Part shown: positions 57,846 through 64,000 of the stretch, piece by piece
Position numbering within the stretch: the stretch's first letter is position 1
Layout of the letters: the number at the start of each line of letters is the position of its first letter
Assembly (NCBI GenBank): GCA_035470785.1
Contig: DATIQN010000016.1
Coordinates: 1 to 64,000 of the forward strand
Reading direction: 5' to 3'
DNA: 64,000 bases
Origin: Croceibacterium_B sp035470785
GTDB lineage: Bacteria; Pseudomonadota; Alphaproteobacteria; Sphingomonadales; Sphingomonadaceae
The notes under the pieces: model-generated
What the model was told of the DNA's origin: nothing
What the model saw: only the letters and a program-made list of their open reading frames with translations
Databases searched by the model: none
Made by a program: the position numbers and the translations under genes

Positions 57846-58826
57846 ATGACGGACCCCATAGCCATGCGAGCGCCAACGCGCGAGGGCGTGCTGCGCGCGG
57901 CCGAGAAAGTCGCCGCGCTGCTGCCGCCGACTCCGCTGCTGCCGGTGGAGATTGGTGGAGTGACCGTGTGGGCCAAGGCCGAGTGCCTGCAGCCCGTCGG
58001 AGCCTTCAAGATTCGCGGCGCGTGGCACCGGCTGACCGACCTTTCCGACCAGGAACGGGCGCGCGGCGTGGTCGGCGTGTCGAGCGGCAACCATGCGCAA
58101 GGAGTCGCCTGGGCCGCCCAGCGGCTTGGCATCAAGGCAACCATCGTAATGCCCAACGATGCGCCTGAGGTGAAGCTCGCGGGAACGCGCGCTCTCGGCG
58201 CTGAAGTCGTGCTTTACGACCGGCCGGGCGGCGAAGATCGCGACGAGGTGGCCGCACGGCTGGTTACCGGCCGCGGCGCGACGCTTGTCCATGCCTACGC
58301 CGACCCGTGGGTCATCGAAGGCCAGGGCAGCAGCGGGATCGAAATTGCCGCGCAGATGACCGAGTGCTCGGGCGGACCACCGACGCGGATCGTCGCCCCC
58401 TGCGGCGGCGGCGGACTGACTGCGGGGCTCGCCCTCGCCTGCCTCGACGCCGAGATCGTGCCGGTCGAGCCCCAAGGCTGGGACGACGTCCGCCGCAGCC
58501 TCGAAGCCGGCGAGATCGTCGCCGTGGGCCCGAACCCGCCGCCGACGGCGTGCGACGCGCTCCAGACACTGGCGACGCGGCCGATAAACTTCGCGGTGCT
58601 GCGAGAACGCGTGCCCAAGGGTCTCGCCGTGTCCGAAGCCGAGGTTCGCGCCGCCCAGCGTTTCGCGTTCGCGAAGCTGCGGCTTGTCGTCGAGCCTGGC
58701 GGCGCTGTGGCACTGGCCGCAGCGCTTACCGGCAAGGTCCCCTTCGACGGCCGGACAGCGATCGTCCTCAGTGGCGGCAACGTCGATCCGGCCGCGTTCG
58801 CCCGGGTGATCGCCTCGGCCGATTGA
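57846..58826 (+). CDS. Threonine/serine dehydratase-like PLP enzyme
   Basis: 326 residues, fold type II PLP family: PLP lysine in VGAFKIRGAWHRLTDL (about Lys55), SSGNHAQGVAWAAQRLGIKATIVMPNDAP, PCGGGGLTAGLA (phosphate loop) and GGAVALAAALTGK. It lacks a C-terminal regulatory domain, so it is a catabolic-type threonine/serine dehydratase or serine racemase relative. An ATG at 57828 would add six residues. Divergent from the polyamine gene. Confidence 0.88.
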   Translation: MTDPIAMRAPTREGVLRAAEKVAALLPPTPLLPVEIGGVTVWAKAECLQPVGAFKIRGAWHRLTDLSDQERARGVVGVSSGNHAQGVAWAAQRLGIKATIVMPNDAPEVKLAGTRALGAEVVLYDRPGGEDRDEVAARLVTGRGATLVHAYADPWVIEGQGSSGIEIAAQMTECSGGPPTRIVAPCGGGGLTAGLALACLDAEIVPVEPQGWDDVRRSLEAGEIVAVGPNPPPTACDALQTLATRPINFAVLRERVPKGLAVSEAEVRAAQRFAFAKLRLVVEPGGAVALAAALTGKVPFDGRTAIVLSGGNVDPAAFARVIASAD

Positions 58827-58879
58827 CACCTTGCCCGGCTGACCGCAGTCTCGTGGCGGGGCCGCGGGGGAGAACGAGC

Positions 58880-59308
58880 ATGATCGGAATGGACATCCTG
58901 CAGTCGGTCGTCGCGCTGGCGGCGTGGACCATGGTCATGTGGCTGTGGATGTACGCCACGCGCATCCCGGCGATGAGCGCGGCCAAGGTCGATCCCGACA
59001 GCATCGTGCGCGATCCGGAGATGAAGCTCGACAAGCTCCTGCCGCCCGAAGTCCAATGGAAAGCGCACAACTACAACCACCTGCACGAAGCGCCGACTGT
59101 GTTCTACGCCATCGCCATCGTGCTCGCGATCATCGGCCAGGGCGACGGGTTCAACGCACGACTCGGCTGGGCCTATGTCGCCTTGCGAGTAATTCATTCG
59201 CTGGTCCAGGCGACGATCAACAAGGTCGTCGTGCGCTTCGTACTATTCGTCCTGTCGAGCCTGGTGCTGATCGCCCTGATCGTCCGCGCGGCGATCGCCC
59301 TCTTCTAG
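58880..59308 (+). CDS. MAPEG-family membrane protein
   Basis: 142 residues with four membrane helices; the conserved MAPEG loop is HNYNHLHEAPTVFYAIAI (about 68-85). Such bacterial proteins may have glutathione transferase or peroxidase activity in the membrane. The ATG at 58880 follows GGGGGAGAACGAGC, 53 bases after the dehydratase. The reading frame upstream belongs to the dehydratase region in another frame. Confidence 0.87.
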   Translation: MIGMDILQSVVALAAWTMVMWLWMYATRIPAMSAAKVDPDSIVRDPEMKLDKLLPPEVQWKAHNYNHLHEAPTVFYAIAIVLAIIGQGDGFNARLGWAYVALRVIHSLVQATINKVVVRFVLFVLSSLVLIALIVRAAIALF

Positions 59309-59459
59309 GGACCAATCCCTGGGCGGGTTTAGCGCCACCGGCAAGACGCGCGCGCTATCCCGGCTCCCATCATTCGCCGCGAGGGACCTGGCCGTGCATT
59401 CATCTAGATTATCGATTCGAACGGAAGGCTCGCCCAACGCGCCTCAGCGCCCGCTCGCC

Positions 59460-61901
59460 TCAGTAACGGTAGCCCACCTTCAGGCCGAACTGCTGTGGCT
59501 TGACCGGGTAGCTGCGGGCGTAGGCCCCGCAGATCGTCGGGACGCACACCGTGTTGAGGCTCAGGATGCCGCGCTTGTCGAAGGCATTCTCGACGAAGAG
59601 GCTCCAGTCCCACTTGCCCATGTTCGCGCCCAGCGAGAAGTCCGCGGTCGTGAACCCCTTGGTCGAACCGAGCAGGCCGGCTTCGTAATCGGTCAGGTAG
59701 GATCGCGTGCCCGACTGGGTGTTGACGACGCCCTGGACAAAGGCGCGCGCCGATCCGACGTCGAAGCCATAGCGCGCGGTCATGCTGCCCTTGAACTTCG
59801 GCTGGACGGGCAACCGCGTCCCGACCGGGGCGTCAATGCCGCCGCCGGGGTTCTGCGCATCCGGCGCGCAGACGGGATTGCCGGTGGCGCCGATGTGGCA
59901 GAAAGGTTGGGTAAGCTTGGCGTCGATGTAGGTCGCGGTGCCCGAGAGGTTGAAGCCGCCCAGGTGCAGGTTGAAATCGCCCTCGACGCCTTTGATCCGC
60001 GCGCTGCCGGCGTTGTAGGTACTGATGACCCCCACCGAGCCGGCGGATGCCAAACCGTATTGCAGGTCTTTCCAGTTTTCGATGAACGCGGCCATGTTGA
60101 TCGTCAGCCGGTGATCGAGCCACTGGGTCTTCACCCCGACTTCGTAGTTGTCGAGCGTGTCCGACTTGTAAGGATTGACGCCGACGCGACGGTTGATGCC
60201 GCCGGGCCGGAAACCCGTCGAGTATGTCGCATAGACCATCGCGTCGGGGTTGACCTTCCAGGTCAGGTTGACCTTGTGGGTCTCGCCCGTTTCGCTGACC
60301 GTCTTGTCGAACAGCAGGCATGGCTGAACCGATGAACTGGGGGGACAGGTTGTTGAGTCGGCGGCTGTGCCAGCCAGTCCGGAGAAGCCGCTGAGCGAGT
60401 TCCGGGTCTTGAACACGCGAATGCCGCCGTTGAGCGTCAGGTTCTCGAGAATGTCATACGAAGCATCGACGAAGCCCGCGTAATCCCGGTCGATGCGATT
60501 GACCCGGGTGCAGAAGATGTCGTCGCCGCAAGTCGGCACGGCGAAGCCGCCAGGAATGCCGGCCAGGCCGGGAATGATGTAATCGGCGCTGATCTTGTCG
60601 GTCTGACGCTCCATGAAGAGCCCGGCGATTACCCTGAAGGGTGCCGCCGACGGTGACGAAACGCGCAGCTCGTTGCTGAATTTGGTGTACTTGTCGCGGC
60701 CCCGATAGGTCTGCGTCGGGTCGATGTTGGCGCCGCTCGCATCGAGGAAGCTGGCATAGGACGGAGCGGAAGCGTCGTAAGCGACCGTGTAGGCCGAATA
60801 GTCCTGCACCACATCGACATCCCGGCCGAAATAGCCGCCGGCGTAGGCGAGATCCCAGTTGCCTATCTTGCCGTGGATAGTCAGCGCGGCCTGGTACCAT
60901 TCGTCGGTGCCATAATCGGGCGTGTAGTCCTGCACCTTCAGGTCGCCGACGGTCGGGTCGAACAGGTAGGTGCCGTGCGATTTCTGGTCCTGGTAGATAA
61001 TGCTCGGCGTCACCGTCCAGTTGTCGTCGAGGTCGATGCCCAACGCGGCGCGTCCGCCGTAAGTCTCGGTGTCATTGAAGTTCTTTTTCACGAACGGCGC
61101 GTTGTTGACGGTGAAAGGCACCAGGTCGCCGTTGTTGTCAAAGACCTGGTAGGTCCGCGTGCCGGTGACGTTGCTGATGAACCCGCCGTCGCGTTCGTAA
61201 AAGCCCGACGCACGCAGGGCCACGCTCGAGCTCAGGGGCAGGTTGAAGAAGCCCTCGATCGTTCCACCCGAGGAATTGCTGCCCTTGGCGAAGGTCGTCC
61301 CGGTGACATCCATCCCGGCTTCGACTCTCCCGGGATCGGGCTTCTGGGTGATCAACCGCAACGTACCCGATAGCGAGCTCGCACCGTACAGAGTACCTTG
61401 CGGGCCGGAGAGGGCCTCCACCCGCTCCATGTCATAGACATGCAAGTCGGGCGCGCCGGCGATCGTCGTCAGCGGAACCTCGTCGACGTAGAGCGCGCTG
61501 GTCGGCTGGGGTCCGCTGTGGCTGCCGTTGGCGTTGGCGCCGCTCGACACGCCGCGGAAGTAGATCTGCGATTGCCCGGGGCCGAAGGACTGGAAGCTCA
61601 CGCTAGGCAAGAGCTTGGCATAATCGTCGAACGACGCGACCTGATGTTCTTCGAGCTTGGCTGCGCCCAGCGCCTGGATGCTGATCGGGACGTCTTGCAG
61701 ATTCTCCGACCGCTTCTGCGCGGTGACGACGATCTCGTTGTCGGCGGCGGCCTTGTCAGTCGCTGCCTTGTCGGTAGCCGGCTTGTCGGTGGCGGGCTTG
61801 TCCGGACTCGCCGGAGTGGCCTGGGCCAGTGCCGCAGGGGCGCTCAAGGCTGATGTTGCGAGGAAGACGAATTTTGAAAAGCGTGCAAACGAAGTGCGCA
61901 T
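59460..61901 (-). CDS. TonB-dependent receptor with N-terminal KPATD repeats
   Basis: 813 residues from the ATG at 61901; the longer frame to 61982 gives no better signal. Signal peptide (1-26, ending APAALAQ), then a repeated charged/Pro segment (KPATDKPATDKAATDKAAAD), then the receptor: NEIVVTAQKRSENLQDVPISI, the plug with FRGVSSGANANGSHSGPQPTSALYVDEVPLT and GPQGTLYGASSLSGTLRLIT, and the barrel ending GYRY. This is the common sphingomonad subfamily (often linked to uptake of sugars, siderophores or aromatics); ligand unknown. It is followed, on the same strand upstream, by a TPR-sulfotransferase gene. Confidence 0.94.
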   Translation of the reverse strand: MRTSFARFSKFVFLATSALSAPAALAQATPASPDKPATDKPATDKAATDKAAADNEIVVTAQKRSENLQDVPISIQALGAAKLEEHQVASFDDYAKLLPSVSFQSFGPGQSQIYFRGVSSGANANGSHSGPQPTSALYVDEVPLTTIAGAPDLHVYDMERVEALSGPQGTLYGASSLSGTLRLITQKPDPGRVEAGMDVTGTTFAKGSNSSGGTIEGFFNLPLSSSVALRASGFYERDGGFISNVTGTRTYQVFDNNGDLVPFTVNNAPFVKKNFNDTETYGGRAALGIDLDDNWTVTPSIIYQDQKSHGTYLFDPTVGDLKVQDYTPDYGTDEWYQAALTIHGKIGNWDLAYAGGYFGRDVDVVQDYSAYTVAYDASAPSYASFLDASGANIDPTQTYRGRDKYTKFSNELRVSSPSAAPFRVIAGLFMERQTDKISADYIIPGLAGIPGGFAVPTCGDDIFCTRVNRIDRDYAGFVDASYDILENLTLNGGIRVFKTRNSLSGFSGLAGTAADSTTCPPSSSVQPCLLFDKTVSETGETHKVNLTWKVNPDAMVYATYSTGFRPGGINRRVGVNPYKSDTLDNYEVGVKTQWLDHRLTINMAAFIENWKDLQYGLASAGSVGVISTYNAGSARIKGVEGDFNLHLGGFNLSGTATYIDAKLTQPFCHIGATGNPVCAPDAQNPGGGIDAPVGTRLPVQPKFKGSMTARYGFDVGSARAFVQGVVNTQSGTRSYLTDYEAGLLGSTKGFTTADFSLGANMGKWDWSLFVENAFDKRGILSLNTVCVPTICGAYARSYPVKPQQFGLKVGYRY

Positions 61902-62012
61902 CTTGTCGAGCCCTATCCCGCGATCCCCAAGGCCGAAATTTATGCCGCAGCTGCGAGAAGCGTCAATTCGCTTTAGTTTCATTCGAAAGAATTGCCCCCT
62001 GGCGTGGCAAAT

Positions 62013-63611
62013 TTACATCCGATCCGGTACTTCGGGATAATTTTCAAGCACTTCGCCAAGTACTTGTCGTAGGTCGCCCAGCCATGGTTCGTAGGGTTTC
62101 CACGCCTCCGTCGCCTCGCGATAGATCGGCTGGCGCACTTGCTCGGAGCTCGCCGTGCGCACGGGACGGTCCGTTCGATGAAAGGCGAGGCAACCAGCTT
62201 CGAACTGCAAGCCACAATAATCGAGAAGGGCGCGGACCTCGGATTCGGTATCCTCGACCATCCGTTCATAAATGACGCGGTGAACCCTTCCGGGTTGGAC
62301 CCGATCGACATGTGCCATCAGCCTCACGTAATCGCGATAATATCGGCCCACATCTTCAAGATCGTAGGTGAAGCCCTGGCCCCGGGCGAAGTGCTGCTTG
62401 AAGTTCGAAAAGCAGCAGCCGAGCGGGTGGCGCCTTGCGTCGATGATCCTGGCGTTGGGAAGAATCAGGTGAATGAAGGGAACGTGCACCCAGTTGTTGG
62501 GCAGCTTGTCGATAAACAACGGTCGATCGCTCCGGCGGTGGATGCGGGTGCGGCGCAAGTATTCCTCGCCCAACTGCAGAAGGCGGGCTTCATCGAGGTT
62601 TGACAGCGCTTGAGGATATCCTTCGAGTTCGCGGGCGAGGACCGGGATGTCGAGCAACTCGCTCGTTCCCTCGATCATGCTGTGCGAAGAGAGGATTTGC
62701 TCGATCAGGGTCGAGCCGGCTCGGGGCATACCCACAATGAAGATCGGGTCGGGAGCTTGGCAGCCGTGCCGGGTGTGCGCAGCGAACAGATCGGGCGTCG
62801 CCGCGACTATGACCTCGTCTACAAACCGCGTCGTTTCGGCCGCCTTATAGGGCAGTGACTTGCGTCGCAGAGCGTTGCCGGCCGTATAATGCGCGAACGC
62901 CGCTTCCGCCTCGCCCCGGTCCTCGCGCGCCTTGCCCAAGGCAAACTCGAGGTGAAAGCGGTCCTCCTCCGAGAGCTCCGGCCAATCGAGCATCGCTTCC
63001 ATCGTGGCTATGTCGGCTGCGTCGAAGCGCACGGTCTTCAGGTTGGCCAGGCTCCACCACGCTTCTCCCAGCTCCGGCATCAACTCGAGAGCACGGCGAT
63101 AGGCGTCGATTCCCTCGGCTTGCCGGCCTACCGTCTTGAGCGTGTGACCAAAGCTCATCCACACGCGCGGCTGGTTTGGCTGCTGGTCGAGGATGAGCCG
63201 ATAAAGCTCCAACGCCTCGTCGAACGCTCCGATCAGGCCCAGCACTGCCGCTTCGAGGTTGGAGTTCACGAAACCGTCCGGTTCCTCCAACTTGACGCGC
63301 TGCAGTTCCTCGATAGCCTCGGCAGGCCGATTGGTTCGATAGAGCACCAGCGCGAGATTGGACCGGGCCGCCGTAAAATTGGGTGAAAGCTCGAGAGCGC
63401 GGCGCAGCAGGGACTCGGCATCCCGATTACGCCCCAGGCGGCCGGCTAGCTCGGCCAGCATCCGGATGGCACGAACTTCGAACGGATCGTCCTTGAGCAG
63501 CTCGCGCAAAACCGTCTCGGCGATGGGTAATTCGTTCTTGTTGAGTGCCTGTGCTGCAGCCACCAAACGCGGGTCATAGCCACCGGAGGAGGGAACTGTG
63601 CCCGGGTTCAT
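62013..63611 (-). CDS. TPR repeat-sulfotransferase fusion protein
   Basis: 532 residues. The N-terminal 210 residues are tetratricopeptide repeats (LAELAGRLGRNRDAESLLRRALELSPNFTAARSNL and others). The C-terminal part is a sulfotransferase domain with the 5'-phosphosulfate loop FIVGMPRAGSTLIEQILSSH (about 290-309), 3'-phosphate region DARRHPLGCCFSNFK, and GTSELLDIPVLA. It transfers sulfate from PAPS, probably to a carbohydrate or peptide. The pair TPR-sulfotransferase and TonB receptor is frequent in sphingomonads, with the receptor downstream, here separated by 111 bases. Confidence 0.9.
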   Translation of the reverse strand: MNPGTVPSSGGYDPRLVAAAQALNKNELPIAETVLRELLKDDPFEVRAIRMLAELAGRLGRNRDAESLLRRALELSPNFTAARSNLALVLYRTNRPAEAIEELQRVKLEEPDGFVNSNLEAAVLGLIGAFDEALELYRLILDQQPNQPRVWMSFGHTLKTVGRQAEGIDAYRRALELMPELGEAWWSLANLKTVRFDAADIATMEAMLDWPELSEEDRFHLEFALGKAREDRGEAEAAFAHYTAGNALRRKSLPYKAAETTRFVDEVIVAATPDLFAAHTRHGCQAPDPIFIVGMPRAGSTLIEQILSSHSMIEGTSELLDIPVLARELEGYPQALSNLDEARLLQLGEEYLRRTRIHRRSDRPLFIDKLPNNWVHVPFIHLILPNARIIDARRHPLGCCFSNFKQHFARGQGFTYDLEDVGRYYRDYVRLMAHVDRVQPGRVHRVIYERMVEDTESEVRALLDYCGLQFEAGCLAFHRTDRPVRTASSEQVRQPIYREATEAWKPYEPWLGDLRQVLGEVLENYPEVPDRM

Positions 63612-63765
63612 CTTGCTGCATCCTCCCTGCCGCGACCGCTTCGCGCAATACGATCCTCAACTCCGGCTGTCGAAGTGCAGATGCAACCGAATGTTGCGAT
63701 CCCAAGTTGTCAGTCGCGAATTAGGCCCATAGGCTGCTCCTGGCTTGGAAACAGGACACACAAAC

Positions 63766-64000
63766 TTGCGCGCGGAACCGAAGCTTGGCCTCGCTCTGTC
63801 GGGTTCGCAGATCGATGCCTTCCAGTTGCATATCGACGGCAAGTGGGTCGATGCCGCGACCGGATCGAGATTCTCCGCGCATGACCCCTTTCTCGAACAG
63901 GACTGGGGCGCGATTGCCAATGCCGGCCGGGACGATGTCGACAAGGCGGTTGAGGCCGCAAAACGCGCTTTCGAGGATGGGAGATGGTCGAGCATGCTGG
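63766..64000 (+). CDS. Aldehyde dehydrogenase family protein, N-terminal part (runs off the window)
   Basis: 78 codons are visible before the window edge. The sequence FQLHIDGKWVDAATGSRFSAHDP, then RDDVDKAVEAAKRAFEDGRWSSM, is the start of the NAD(P)-dependent aldehyde dehydrogenase superfamily. No ATG or GTG lies in frame at the right place; a TTG at 63766 with AGGA nine bases upstream is the likely start, though extra N-terminal residues precede the usual family start. Divergent from the sulfotransferase gene across 154 bases. Confidence 0.8.
   Translation, partial: MRAEPKLGLALSGSQIDAFQLHIDGKWVDAATGSRFSAHDPFLEQDWGAIANAGRDDVDKAVEAAKRAFEDGRWSSML

Noticed and set aside
1..64000. CRISPR array, toxin-antitoxin pair, prophage or transposon
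   Set aside because: Looked for repeated spacers, short gene pairs, phage genes and transposase motifs; none was found. The only dispersed-repeat candidate is the palindrome in dnaE2.

Overview
This window is a GC-rich stretch of a Sphingomonadales-type alphaproteobacterial chromosome (inferred). The support is three large TonB-dependent receptors, two exact GTTC-N7-GTTC LexA boxes, EcfG-like stress promoters, a ROSE-type thermometer before hsp20, an orfA-pit pair next to phoB, and an imuA-imuB/dnaE2 mutasome. Almost everything reads as ordinary chromosome. No rRNA, CRISPR array, transposase or integrase was seen.

Layout. 1-11.6 kb: a receptor cut by the left edge, an MDR oxidoreductase, the cytochrome c maturation operon ccmC-D-E-F-G-H-I (minus strand, genes overlapping by 1-4 bases) and a complete receptor. 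11.6-17.1 kb: tRNA-Arg(CCT), DUF1178, a nitrilase-family amidase, grxC, hsp20, pyrG, secG, tpiA. 17.3-27.1 kb: ppiD-like foldase, trpE-trpG-trpD, a YceI protein, leuA with a leucine-rich leader peptide, and recJ. 27.2-32.7 kb: two tRNA-Glu genes, then phosphate control (phoR, phoU, phoB facing orfA-pit) with three candidate Pho boxes, then a LysE exporter. 32.8-42.0 kb: an SOS and DNA-repair block of dnaE2, UdgX, a radical SAM protein, DUF72, imuB and imuA, with a LexA box before each repair operon. 42.0-46.3 kb: stress genes (flavin/PPOX protein, DUF2383 protein, hemerythrin), murA-like, folE, metallopeptidase, tRNA-Arg(ACG). 46.3-54.4 kb: mutT, two orphan Flp pilins, accA, xerD, a secreted protein with a coupled 44-residue membrane ORF, aroK-aroB, and a POT transporter. 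54.8-64 kb: DUF2059-like protein, ornithine-type decarboxylase and deoxyhypusine-synthase-like enzyme (polyamines), a PLP dehydratase, a MAPEG protein, a third receptor, a TPR-sulfotransferase, and the start of an aldehyde dehydrogenase.

Most unusual points: (1) the SOS island couples the ImuA/ImuB/DnaE2 error-prone polymerase to a radical SAM plus DUF4130-UdgX repair pair, and a GC-rich palindromic repeat is inserted in frame in dnaE2; (2) several cis-regulatory RNAs can be read directly, namely a leuA attenuator, an hsp20 thermometer and a hairpin leader before the decarboxylase; (3) Pho boxes lie before phoR, phoB and orfA-pit, the last one overlapping the ribosome binding site.
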